Source of the DNA: Methanobacterium sp.
GTDB taxonomy: Archaea > Methanobacteriota > Methanobacteria > Methanobacteriales > Methanobacteriaceae
NCBI GenBank assembly: GCA_003162115.1
Contig: PMMV01000080.1
Coordinates: 1-10,206 of the forward strand
Reading direction: 5' to 3'
Length of the DNA: 10,206 nt
Position numbers and translations under genes: made by a program. The notes under the pieces were generated by a model. That model searched no databases. It saw only the letters and a program-made list of their open reading frames with translations, and was not told the origin of the DNA. Positions 1-6,543 of the stretch are shown here, in pieces. The number at the start of each line of letters is the position of its first letter. The first letter of the stretch is position 1.

Positions 1-839
1 GAATTGATTTAAATACACAGGATATCGTTACTGGAGAAATTCCAGTACCAGAGCGTCTACCTACACTGTGTCCGGGTTGTCCACATAGAGCTGCTTATTT
101 CTCGGTTAAAAAGGCAGTAGAACTTCTTAAACTTAAAAATGTTATTTATCCGACAGATATAGGATGTTACACCCTTGGAGTATCACCTCCGTATAACGCC
201 GCAGATTACTTGCTTTCGATGGGTTCTTCAATTGGTACAAGCTGTGGATTTTCAAAAGCAACAAATCAGAGTGTTGTGAGTTTTATAGGTGATTCAACAT
301 TTTTCCATGCAGGTATACCCCCACTTATAAATGCTGTTCATAATAAAAACAAGTTTGTACTTGTTATTCTTGATAATAGAACCACTGCAATGACAGGCGG
401 TCAGCCCCATCCCGGTCTACCTGTAGATGGTATGGGGTTAGAATCTCCTGAAATTTCAATTGAAGAAATTGTACTGGCTGTTGGTGTCAAGTTTTTAAGA
501 ACTATAAATCCTTTGAATATTAAGAGGTCACAGGAAACATTTAAAGAAGCGCTTGAATTTGATGGGGTAGCTGTAGTGATCTCTAAATATCCATGCATGC
601 TTATTAAAAGGGGTAAGAAGGGAAGTGACGCTTTCTTAGAAGTTAAACAAGATAAGTGTGATAGCTGTTCCGTATGTCTTGAAGAACTAGCATGTACAGC
701 TATTTATACCGATGAAGATGATTCTGTTCGCATTGATCCTCAACTCTGCAATAGATGCAACGTATGTGTACAAGTATGTCCTGAAAGGGCAATAGGCATA
801 AGAAATAAAAATGTTAATCATGTTGAGGAAATCAAATGA
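1..839 (+). CDS. iorA: Indolepyruvate:ferredoxin oxidoreductase, alpha subunit (3' part; start lies before the window)
   Basis: The frame is open from base 3 to the TGA at 837-839, giving 278 C-terminal residues of a protein normally about 600 or more long. The methionine at 210 is internal. Seen: CPGCPH at 69-86, typical of the C-terminal thiamine-diphosphate domain of IorA; GDSTFF at 288-305 followed by LVILDNRTTAMTGG, the TPP/Mg pocket pattern; then a ferredoxin-like tail with two cysteine sets. The first set is CDSCSVCLEELACT (C-x2-C-x2-C-x5-C) and the second is CNRCNVCVQVCPE (canonical C-x2-C-x2-C-x3-CP), so two [4Fe-4S] clusters are expected. The family converts arylpyruvates plus CoA to aryl-acetyl-CoA with ferredoxin. 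In methanogens it is thought to run in reverse, making aromatic amino acid precursors from aryl acetates. It is cytoplasmic and forms a complex with IorB, whose ATG overlaps this stop (ATGA). Confidence 0.96.
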   Translation, partial: IDLNTQDIVTGEIPVPERLPTLCPGCPHRAAYFSVKKAVELLKLKNVIYPTDIGCYTLGVSPPYNAADYLLSMGSSIGTSCGFSKATNQSVVSFIGDSTFFHAGIPPLINAVHNKNKFVLVILDNRTTAMTGGQPHPGLPVDGMGLESPEISIEEIVLAVGVKFLRTINPLNIKRSQETFKEALEFDGVAVVISKYPCMLIKRGKKGSDAFLEVKQDKCDSCSVCLEELACTAIYTDEDDSVRIDPQLCNRCNVCVQVCPERAIGIRNKNVNHVEEIK

Positions 840-1429
840 AACCTTATAATATTTATATTTCAGGGGTTGGTGGACAAGGAATTATTAAAACTTCAACCGT
901 TATTGGAGAAGCTGCTATGAAAAGCAGCATGCCCGTGGTAATGAGCGAAGTTCATGGTATGGCTCAACGAGGTGGAGGAGTGTCTACTGAGATGAAGATT
1001 GGAGAAGCATACAGTCCAATAATTGAGAATGGTTCTGCTGATATTTTGATCTCTTTCGAACCAATCGAGGCACTGCGAGCTATTCCGAAGATAAGTTGTA
1101 AAACATTTGTGGTTGTCAATAAATCTCCAATATATCCATTTAACCTTAGAGAGAGTGAAATATCTTACCCTGAGGTTGAGATTATACTGGAAGAACTTGA
1201 TAATAAATCAATGAAAGTTTTTGCCCTCGATGCTGATGAAATTGCAAGGGAATCCGGTCACATACTATCAATGAACATGGTCATGCTTGGATCTGCTACG
1301 GCTGTTAATGGATTTCCAATAAAAAAAGATGTTATAATAGACTCTATGGTGGCAAATCTGCCTGAAAAGAGTTTAAATATTAATTTAATGGCTTTTGAAA
1401 AGGGTTTTGATTTTGTTAAATCGAATTGA
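836..1429 (+). CDS. iorB: Indolepyruvate:ferredoxin oxidoreductase, beta subunit
   Basis: A complete 197-residue protein of the usual IorB length. It begins with the pyruvate-ferredoxin-oxidoreductase gamma-type fold: SGVGGQGI near residues 9-16, then SEVHGMAQRGGG at 37-48, both hallmark segments of this subunit. The ATG at 836 overlaps the iorA stop by four bases and has GAGGA about 8 nt upstream inside the iorA end, so the two are translationally coupled. It carries no cysteine cluster of its own, as expected; the clusters and TPP sit on IorA. Neighbouring ligase and ACT-protein genes on the other strand point to aryl-acetate/aromatic amino acid metabolism rather than pyruvate or 2-ketoisovalerate oxidation, whose enzymes have more subunits. 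Confidence 0.96.
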   Translation: MKPYNIYISGVGGQGIIKTSTVIGEAAMKSSMPVVMSEVHGMAQRGGGVSTEMKIGEAYSPIIENGSADILISFEPIEALRAIPKISCKTFVVVNKSPIYPFNLRESEISYPEVEIILEELDNKSMKVFALDADEIARESGHILSMNMVMLGSATAVNGFPIKKDVIIDSMVANLPEKSLNINLMAFEKGFDFVKSN

Positions 1430-1498
1430 GTTAATATCTTGAAAAAACCCTTATATGTGTTGATTTTCTGAATATTATATTATTCATTCTAATTAGGT

Positions 1499-1505
1499 AA
1501 AAAAA
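1499..1505 (-). terminator. Oligo-T terminator of the ligase-ACT operon
   Basis: Seven consecutive A on the plus strand read as T7 on the minus strand, about 32-38 nt after the stop of the ACT-domain gene and preceded by an A/T dyad (ATAATTATTATAAT). Archaeal termination commonly uses such T-runs. It sits in the 107-bp convergent spacer behind iorB. No comparably clear T-run ends the iorAB transcript there. Confidence 0.5.
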
Positions 1506-1536
1506 TTATAATAATTATTTCTGTAAAGATAGAGGA

Positions 1537-1968
1537 TCATAAACCATATATTTCCTCTGCTGAAACAACTTTTGCACCATCGGATTCTAGTGCTCTGATT
1601 CCTGCTTCAATATTTTCAGGGTGCAATAGAACAATGGCCATTTCATCCTTTTCTTCTACAAATGCATAGAGGTATTCTAGATTAATATTATTCTCATCAA
1701 GAATTCCAAGGATTACGCCCAGTCCCCCAGGTTTATCAGGCATTCTAACAGCTATAACTTCTCCAATTTTAACTATAAAACTGTTGTCTTCGAGTAACTT
1801 TTTGGTTTTATCTGGTTCAGGCACTATCAATCTTAAAATCCCAAAATCTGAAGTATCTGCTATTGACAGAGCCCTTATGTTCATTCCACCATTTTCAAGC
1901 ACGTCAAGCGCTTTTTTCATCCTTCCCTTCCTATTTTCCAAAAATATAGACAACTGTTTTATTTTCAT
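1537..1968 (-). CDS. Tandem ACT-domain protein, putative amino-acid sensor
   Basis: A 143-residue protein built of two ACT-type beta-alpha-beta-beta-alpha-beta units: about residues 3-66 (KQLSIFLENRKGRMKKALDV, then ALSIADTSDFGILRLIV) and 70-140 (EVIAVRMPDKPGGLGVILGI, then YLYAFVEEKDEMAIVLL). The DKPGGLGVIL stretch is a typical ACT ligand-loop start. No catalytic or DNA-binding domain is present, so it is a stand-alone regulatory module. The ATG at 1968-1966 is preceded by AAGGGGATC with 5-7 nt spacing. The gene lies 57 nt downstream of the CoA ligase on the same strand and is very probably co-transcribed, while iorAB converges on it. Established: ACT pairs bind amino acids and regulate enzymes. 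Inferred: this one senses an aromatic amino acid or regulates the neighbouring ligase/IOR. The ligand is not visible from sequence. Confidence 0.88.
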   Translation of the reverse strand: MKIKQLSIFLENRKGRMKKALDVLENGGMNIRALSIADTSDFGILRLIVPEPDKTKKLLEDNSFIVKIGEVIAVRMPDKPGGLGVILGILDENNINLEYLYAFVEEKDEMAIVLLHPENIEAGIRALESDGAKVVSAEEIYGL

Positions 1969-1970
1969 GT

Positions 1971-1979
1971 AGATCCCCT
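1971..1979 (-). promoter_or_regulatory. Ribosome binding site of the ACT-domain gene
   Basis: On the minus strand AAGGGGATCT lies just before the ATG at 1968-1966. It is an anti-16S-like G-run that fixes the start at this ATG and excludes upstream alternatives. Confidence 0.6.
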
Positions 1980-2025
1980 TTTGTTAAATTAGTTAAACTC
2001 AATTTATACTTTAATAAAATATTAA

Positions 2026-3324
2026 TTATAATTCCCTTTTGTCTATTACCCTCACAGCTTTTCCTTCACTTCTTGGAAGAGTTTTTGGCTCTACTAAAGT
2101 TACTTTAACCCTTAAACCAATCTCGCTGTGTATATAATTTTCTATTTTTCGTTTTATGCCTACGAGTTCCTTGATTTCATCGGAGAAAAGATCTTCAGAT
2201 GCTTCTACCCTTACTTCAACTTCGTCCATTAAATGGGGTCTTGTAACAATTATTTGATAATGTGGTTCTAATTCGTCAATTCTGAGAAGAGCCTTTTCTA
2301 TTTGTGAAGGGAATACTGAAACACCCCTAATTTTCATCATATCATCAGTACGACCGGTTATACTATCCATTTTAACCAGGTTCCTTCCACATCCACATTC
2401 ACCCCTTTTAAGCTTGGTTATGTCTTTGGTTCTAAAACGAATTAATGGGGTGCCTTCACGTGTTAATGTAGTTAAAACTAGTTCTCCCTTCTCGCCTTCA
2501 GGTAAAATTTCAAGGGTTTCAGAATCAATTATTTCGGGATAAAAGTGATCTTCAAAGATATGTAGACCGTCCTGTTCACTACATTCAAGCCCTACTCCTG
2601 GCCCTATTATTTCTGTGAGTCCGTAAATATTGTATGCTGGTGCGTTGAATCTTTTTTCTATCTTTTGACGCATTTCTTCGGTCCACATTTCAGCACCAAA
2701 TCCGATGGCTTTAAAATTTAGTTCTTTGGTATTTATTCCCTCTTCTTCGAGTTCTTCTGCAAGATAAAGTCCATAGGATGGGGTGAAGATCACTACAGTC
2801 GTTCCAAAATCTTGCATAATTTCAATCTGACGTTTAGTCTGACCAGTAGATATAGGAATCACTGTAGCTCCAATTTTTTGGGCACCGTAGTGAACTCCAA
2901 ACCCACCTGTAAATAATCCATAGCCGTGCGTGTTTTGGATTATATCATCATCAGTTACTCCGGCCATTGATAAGCCTCTTGCCATTACTTCGCTCCAGAT
3001 TTCAATATCTCCGCGGGTGTATCCTGAGACTGTTGGTTTGCCTGTTGTGCCGGATGATGTGTGTACCTCTACTATTTCCTTTCTTGGGACTGCAAACATC
3101 TCAAATGGGTAGGAATCCCTAAGATCATCTTTAGTTGTAAAGGGAAGTTTTTCAATGTCTTTAAGCGTGTTTATATCATCTGGTTTGATGTTCATTCCAT
3201 CTAAACGCTTTCTATAATATGGTACATTCTCATAGGCATTTTTAACGACTTCTTTCAATCTTTTAAGTTGTAAAATTTCTCTATCATGGTCAGACATGCA
3301 TTCTGCTTCTTTATTCCATATCAT
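2026..3324 (-). CDS. paaK: Phenylacetate-CoA ligase family enzyme (aryl-acetate-CoA ligase, AMP-forming)
   Basis: A 432-residue acyl-adenylate-forming enzyme, the usual PaaK length. Motifs in order: P-loop SSGTTGKP at 90-97; YGLTE at 234-238; RFRTKD at 296-301 (ribose-binding Asp); [11 protein letters not shown] at 324-334, the hinge; and [10 protein letters not shown] near 418-426, with K422 as the likely adenylation lysine. A short ECGCGR segment at 309-314 is common in this subfamily. The start is taken at ATG 3324-3322, because GGGGGAT lies 5 nt upstream. A TTG at 3336 would add four residues but has no Shine-Dalgarno and would place that site inside the gene. It catalyses aryl acetate + ATP + CoA to aryl-acetyl-CoA. 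With IorAB nearby it probably feeds scavenged phenyl-, hydroxyphenyl- or indole-acetate into aromatic amino acids. Substrate preference is inferred. Confidence 0.93.
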   Translation of the reverse strand: MIWNKEAECMSDHDREILQLKRLKEVVKNAYENVPYYRKRLDGMNIKPDDINTLKDIEKLPFTTKDDLRDSYPFEMFAVPRKEIVEVHTSSGTTGKPTVSGYTRGDIEIWSEVMARGLSMAGVTDDDIIQNTHGYGLFTGGFGVHYGAQKIGATVIPISTGQTKRQIEIMQDFGTTVVIFTPSYGLYLAEELEEEGINTKELNFKAIGFGAEMWTEEMRQKIEKRFNAPAYNIYGLTEIIGPGVGLECSEQDGLHIFEDHFYPEIIDSETLEILPEGEKGELVLTTLTREGTPLIRFRTKDITKLKRGECGCGRNLVKMDSITGRTDDMMKIRGVSVFPSQIEKALLRIDELEPHYQIIVTRPHLMDEVEVRVEASEDLFSDEIKELVGIKRKIENYIHSEIGLRVKVTLVEPKTLPRSEGKAVRVIDKREL

Positions 3325-3327
3325 TTT

Positions 3328-3334
3328 ATCCCCC
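3328..3334 (-). promoter_or_regulatory. Shine-Dalgarno that decides the ligase start
   Basis: The minus strand reads TTGGGGGATAAAATG. The G-run is well placed for the ATG at 3324 and cannot serve the TTG at 3336, which it overlaps. This supports the 432-residue product. Confidence 0.7.
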
Positions 3335-3370
3335 AATGAGTGGCAACGTCAAAATATTATAGTCTAATTC

Positions 3371-3378
3371 TTTTTAAA
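3371..3378 (-). promoter_or_regulatory. Candidate TATA box of the ligase-ACT operon
   Basis: TTTAAAAA on the minus strand lies about 47 nt ahead of the ligase ATG, which would give a short leader of about 20-25 nt. A second A/T box (TTTATAAA, near 3431-3438) is further upstream. The choice is tentative in such AT-rich DNA. Confidence 0.3.
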
Positions 3379-3554
3379 TCTGAATCTCTCTTTACTCCTT
3401 TAGAATATTCATGTTTAATTTAATGGATGGATTTATAAAAGTTGTTATATTTTCAATATTATAGGAATATTTTTTATATTTTTCAATTTCTATCCTTTTT
3501 TTTGTATTTAGTACTCCAAGTGTTCAATGTAATTTATAAAAGGTTTTATACGGT

Positions 3555-3563
3555 AAATATAAA
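3555..3563 (+). promoter_or_regulatory. Candidate TATA box of the symporter gene
   Basis: AAATATAAA is centred about 26 nt before 3585, so transcription would begin just ahead of the structured block at 3593. TTTATAAA at 3533-3540 is an alternative that would start the transcript near 3560. Either choice puts 3593-3650 in the 5' leader. Confidence 0.4.
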
Positions 3564-3592
3564 TTAGTATAATAACCATTAAGATTGGAAAA

Positions 3593-3650
3593 GATTAAGA
3601 TTCGTCAAATGGATCGTGATGCTCAGGGAGTTATCTCTGGTATCTTAATC
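3593..3650 (+). promoter_or_regulatory. Candidate structured leader RNA (three-helix junction) before the symporter
   Basis: Three helices can be read directly. P1 pairs GATTAAGAT (3593-3601) with ATCTTAATC (3642-3650), nine exact pairs. P2 pairs CGTCA (3603-3607) with TGATG (3617-3621), with one G-U pair and a 9-nt loop. P3 pairs CAGGGA (3624-3629) with TCTCTG (3634-3639), with one G-U pair and loop GTTA. Junction linkers are only one to two bases. G+C is about 40% in a spacer that is otherwise far lower, as seen for structured RNAs in AT-rich archaea. It ends 43 nt before the symporter ATG. It does not match a riboswitch class I can name, and it could instead be an operator dyad. Confidence 0.4.
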
Positions 3651-3681
3651 ACAATATAGTAAATTTGATAACTGTGAAATA

Positions 3682-3688
3682 GGAGGGG
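3682..3688 (+). promoter_or_regulatory. Ribosome binding site of the symporter
   Basis: GGAGGGG stands 5 nt before the ATG at 3694. It is a near-perfect anti-16S match and fixes the start. Confidence 0.8.
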
Positions 3689-3693
3689 TATTT

Positions 3694-5298
3694 ATGAATA
3701 TTTTTATGTTGAGTATTATAGTACTGATCTACCTCCTCATGGTGGGATACGTTGGCTACGTCGCTTGGAGACGAACCAAGAGTTCCGAGGACTACATGGT
3801 AGCAGGAAGGAACACCCACCCCTATATTATGGCGCTGAGCTATGGGGCTACTTTTATAAGCACAGCAGCTATTGTTGGGTTTGGAGGAGTTGCAGCTAAT
3901 TATGGTTTCGGAATTTTATGGTTAGTATTTTTAAATATCATTGTGGGAATTTTTATTGCATTCATATTCTTTGGTAAACGTACAAGGAAGATGGGGCATA
4001 ATTTAAGTGCTCTAACATTTCCCGAATTTGTTTCGCGGCGTTTCAACAGCAGATTTATACAGTACTTTTCTGGTGCAGTGATATTTTTGGGAATGCCTCT
4101 TTACGCTTCTGTAGTTCTGATTGGAATGGCTCGTTTTGTTGAAACCACATTGGGAGTGAACTACTACTACGCACTTATAGCAATGGCAATTATAGTTGCA
4201 GTTTACGTGGTATTTGGAGGAATAAGGGGAGTTATGTATACTGATGCGCTTCAGGGAACTATAATGTTTTTTGGAATGGCAATTCTTTTAGGTACAGTCT
4301 ATTGGATGTTTGGTGGGGTAATTAATTCGAATCTTGCCCTAAGTAACCTAGTAAACATTATTCCACAGAATGCTACAGCCGGTGCGGTGGCAACTGGATT
4401 TACAGGATGGACATCTATGCCATCATTAGGCAGTCCATTCTGGTGGACACTGGTGTCGAGTCTTATTCTTGGTGTTGGTATTGGTGTGCTATCCCAACCA
4501 CAGCTGGTTGTAAGATTCATGACAGTTAGATCAAACAAGGAACTTAACAGGGCAGTATTGATGGGTGGTATTTTCATATTTATGATGACTTTCGGAGCAT
4601 ATGTTGTTGGTGCTTTGTCCAATCTTTGGTTCTTCCAGCACACAGGTCAAACAGCTGTCCAGGCTGCAGGTGGCAACCTTGACACGGTCATAGCAACTTT
4701 CATAGCTGCTGCAATGCCAGTATGGTTTGCTTATCTTTTTATGATCACTCTGCTCTCAGCTGCCATGTCCACTTTGAGTGCACAGTTCCATGTTCAGGGT
4801 ACAGCCCTTGGAAGAGATATTTATCAAACAGTAAGAAATAAAAAAGGAGGATCTTCTGTTATAGTTGCTAGGCTAGGAATTGTTGTTGCTGTAATCATAG
4901 CAGTTATTCTTGGGTTCATACTACCGGCAAGTATAATAGCAGTTGGGACTTCCATATGGTTCGGTATTACTGCTGCAGCATTTCTTTCGATGTACACTGC
5001 TGCACTCTACTGGAAAAGGGTTACTAAAGCCGGTGCAATTGCAGGACTTGTTGCTGGGTCACTTTCCAGTCTGTTCTGGTTGATTTTTGGTTTCCAGAAA
5101 TCAGCTGGAGCTGTTGGTATTTCACAAGCTTTAACTGGGAAAATTGTTATTGTAACTACCATGCCATGGCCAACAGTTGACCCTATTGTAATTGCACTAC
5201 CGATTGCAATTATTGCAACCATTGTGGTGACATATCTTACAAAACCCCCTGAAAAGGAGTTCCTTGATAAAATTTTCAATGGTGTGGGTGATAAATAA
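3694..5298 (+). CDS. Sodium:solute symporter (SSS family) permease
   Basis: A 534-residue, very hydrophobic protein with about 13 membrane spans, as in the PutP/PanF/SGLT family. Seen: first span at residues 4-24; SSEDYMVAGRN at 30-40, the usual loop before span 2; VVFGGIRGVMYTDALQG at 172-188, the family signature region; LSQPQLVVRFMTVRS at 266-280, close to the PutP-type motif; and SAAMSTLSAQFHVQGTALGRD at 355-375. In that last segment Ser359-Thr360 align by pattern with the Na2-site Ser/Thr pair of PutP, which supports Na+ coupling. The Asp important in PutP span 2 seems replaced (GATFIST). The family moves amino acids, vitamins, sugars or small acids into the cell with Na+; the substrate cannot be read here. 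The gene stands alone behind its own leader, and a T-rich stretch follows it. Confidence 0.93.
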   Translation: MNIFMLSIIVLIYLLMVGYVGYVAWRRTKSSEDYMVAGRNTHPYIMALSYGATFISTAAIVGFGGVAANYGFGILWLVFLNIIVGIFIAFIFFGKRTRKMGHNLSALTFPEFVSRRFNSRFIQYFSGAVIFLGMPLYASVVLIGMARFVETTLGVNYYYALIAMAIIVAVYVVFGGIRGVMYTDALQGTIMFFGMAILLGTVYWMFGGVINSNLALSNLVNIIPQNATAGAVATGFTGWTSMPSLGSPFWWTLVSSLILGVGIGVLSQPQLVVRFMTVRSNKELNRAVLMGGIFIFMMTFGAYVVGALSNLWFFQHTGQTAVQAAGGNLDTVIATFIAAAMPVWFAYLFMITLLSAAMSTLSAQFHVQGTALGRDIYQTVRNKKGGSSVIVARLGIVVAVIIAVILGFILPASIIAVGTSIWFGITAAAFLSMYTAALYWKRVTKAGAIAGLVAGSLSSLFWLIFGFQKSAGAVGISQALTGKIVIVTTMPWPTVDPIVIALPIAIIATIVVTYLTKPPEKEFLDKIFNGVGDK

Positions 5299-5301
5299 GA
5301 A

Positions 5302-5332
5302 TTTTTCCATAAATTTTTCTTTTTTTTCTTTT
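5302..5332 (+). terminator. T-rich terminator after the symporter gene
   Basis: Clusters of T (five, five, eight and four, broken by single other bases) lie within 35 nt of the symporter stop. This suits archaeal oligo-T termination. The next gene starts at 5349, so some read-through into it is possible. Confidence 0.55.
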
Positions 5333-5348
5333 ATTTTAAGGTATTATC

Positions 5349-6173
5349 ATGAAGATTAAACAGTTTAAGTTAAAGAAAGGGTCACCAAAAAGTTGGAGGG
5401 AAATATTTCAGAATCCTCGTCCAGTAACCCTAAAGAGTTTTAAAACAGGATCTGTAAATATTAATAAACGAGGTACAATCAACATAAAACATCCCCATGC
5501 AGGTTATATTAGGGATGAGGTACTAAACGTGCCGATTAAAGCTTATCTGATTCACCATGACGAATTTGGAGATTTTTTACTTGATGCTGGTTTAGATATA
5601 TCATATGTTGATGATACTAGGGGAGGGATTACGGGTGATTTTATTGATGAATTTTTCCTAGAGAAAAATGAAAATATCAAGTTTCAATTAGATTCTAGTA
5701 AAATAAAACTTAAAGCTGTATTTTTAAGCCATCTACACTCTGATCACATTGCCGGCATCCGTGAATTACCTAAAACTATCCCATACCATGTTGGAAGGGG
5801 AGAACTAGAAGATTACCAACCAGAAATTAATGGCAACTTTTTAAATGCTGTTGAAACAGTATATGAAGTTAATTTCTCAAAATTAGATAAAATGCCCCCA
5901 TTAGGTCGCTGCGCAGATCTTCTAGGAGATGGATCATTATGGGGTGTTTCTACTCCAGGACACTCTAAAGGACATATATCTTACTTGATAAACGGACTCG
6001 AAGGCCTAATTTTTCTTACTATGGATGCTTGTTTTATAAGGGACAATCTGAAACTTAAAATTGCACCCAGTGATTATACTTGGGATATTAAAATGGCTCA
6101 GAAAACATTAGACATGATTATTGAATTTTTAGAAGATTATCCTGAAGTTAGAGTGGTATATGGACATGAATGA
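5349..6173 (+). CDS. Metallo-beta-lactamase-fold hydrolase, C-terminally truncated by a stop
   Basis: The 274 residues carry the full set of metal ligands: HLHSDH at 128-133, H205 in TPGHS, D226 in MDAC, and H273 in the last segment VVYGHE. The layout resembles lactonase-like (AHL-lactonase/glyoxalase II) members binding two metals; the true substrate is unknown. The ATG at 5349 has TAAGG about 7 nt upstream. The frame ends at TGA 6171-6173, one residue after the last His. A plausible C-terminal tail follows out of frame (see 6181-6258), so the family-length protein would be about 300 residues. The stop sits in ATGAATGA, a tandem ATGA. The product may still fold because all ligands are present, or the gene may be decaying; a base-calling error is also possible. 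It lies 50 bp behind the symporter. Confidence 0.85.
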   Translation: MKIKQFKLKKGSPKSWREIFQNPRPVTLKSFKTGSVNINKRGTINIKHPHAGYIRDEVLNVPIKAYLIHHDEFGDFLLDAGLDISYVDDTRGGITGDFIDEFFLEKNENIKFQLDSSKIKLKAVFLSHLHSDHIAGIRELPKTIPYHVGRGELEDYQPEINGNFLNAVETVYEVNFSKLDKMPPLGRCADLLGDGSLWGVSTPGHSKGHISYLINGLEGLIFLTMDACFIRDNLKLKIAPSDYTWDIKMAQKTLDMIIEFLEDYPEVRVVYGHE

Positions 6174-6176
6174 CCT
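6148..6176 (+). repeat. Copy 1 of a 29-bp direct repeat, inside the hydrolase 3' end
   Basis: TTAGAGTG, one variable base (G here), then TATATGGACATGAATGACCT. The same 29 bases occur at 9545-9573 with a single difference. This copy encodes RVVYGHE and the premature TGA. Confidence 0.9.
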
Positions 6177-6180
6177 ATAA

Positions 6181-6258
6181 AAAGGGCGGCAACCTGTCAG
6201 CCAGTACATACGGGAAGCAGTTGCTGAGTTTTTGGATAATCATGAAAAAGATAAATAA
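6181..6258 (+). pseudogene. Detached C-terminal tail of the MBL-fold hydrolase, in the +1 frame
   Basis: Read from 6181 in the frame one base ahead of the hydrolase frame, this gives K, then GRQPVSQYIR, a short AVA, then EFLDNHEKDK and TAA at 6256-6258. It is an amphipathic, charged helix of the sort that closes such hydrolases, with sensible codon use and no start codon of its own. The same frame has TAA at 6178-6180, and the upstream frame has TGA at 6171. Restoring the full protein therefore needs more than one change: for example removal of one ATGA copy (which restores frame) plus reversal of TAA to a sense codon such as CAA. Confidence 0.7.
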
Positions 6259-6528
6259 ATAAAAAAAATAGTTCATGGGTAAATTAGGTCACAACTAATT
6301 TGTAAAATATCTTGAAAACATTTTTTAACAATAGTTGCATACTTATTTTATTTTTAATCTGTCTTGAATTGTTTTAATTAAGAATATTTCTACATATTAA
6401 CTAATAATTTGTTATATGAGGTTATTAGTAATTTAAAGAAAAGTTTAAATGTTTTATTAAATTAATAAATAATAATTTAAAATTTTGATAAATGGGAAAT
6501 CTAGAATTTTCACTGAAAAATAGATTGT
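6259..6528. other. AT-rich spacer before the lipoprotein gene
   Basis: These 270 bp have no supportable gene. They contain an A/T dyad: ATTA-CTAATAA (6396-6407, one bulged A) against TTATTAGTAAT (6422-6432). They also hold several TTTAAA/ATTTAAA boxes that could serve as the lipoprotein promoter. None can be singled out. Confidence 0.5.
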
Positions 6529-6530
6529 AT

Positions 6531-6537
6531 GGGGGGG
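6531..6537 (+). promoter_or_regulatory. G7 ribosome binding site that decides the lipoprotein start
   Basis: Seven G lie six nt before ATG 6544. An upstream in-frame ATG at 6529 overlaps the run and would add MGGYK ahead of a normal signal peptide. The run is best read as the Shine-Dalgarno of the ATG at 6544. Confidence 0.7.
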
Positions 6538-6543
6538 TATAAA

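Larger units (their letters stand above)
3325..3693. other. Divergent intergenic region between the ligase and the symporter
   Basis: This 369-bp spacer has no supportable gene. It is very AT-rich from 3337 to about 3580, with TATA-like boxes for both directions. A markedly less AT-rich block (about 40% G+C over 3593-3650) then folds into the candidate leader RNA listed separately. Confidence 0.7.

Noticed and set aside
401..598. Minus-strand open frame inside iorA, and similar opposite-strand frames inside the symporter, ligase, AI-2E and DUF389 genes
   Set aside because: They lie wholly within well-supported genes, lack ribosome binding sites and give no recognisable domains.
1430..1536. 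A possible small gene or RNA between iorB and the ACT-domain gene
   Set aside because: Only 107 bp of A/T-rich convergent spacer with one T-run; no start, frame or stable stem.
3325..3336. TTG start for the ligase, adding four residues
   Set aside because: The TTG overlaps the G-run that is ideally spaced for the ATG at 3324 and has no ribosome binding site of its own.
3593..3650. tRNA or known purine-type riboswitch in the symporter leader
   Set aside because: There is no acceptor or anticodon arrangement, and the junction linkers are far too short for a purine riboswitch core.
6171..6173. UGA at the hydrolase end as selenocysteine or read-through
   Set aside because: Reading through TGA in the same frame does not lead into the tail, which is one base off. 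No selenocysteine element is seen, and this lineage is not expected to use it.
6170..6262. A small frame starting ATG at 6170 through the region after the hydrolase
   Set aside because: It overlaps the stop in a third frame and gives a composition unlike a protein. The +1 frame clearly holds the real tail.
6529..6543. ATG at 6529 as the lipoprotein start
   Set aside because: It would place MGGYK before a normal signal peptide and use the G7 Shine-Dalgarno as coding sequence. The ATG at 6544 is better placed.
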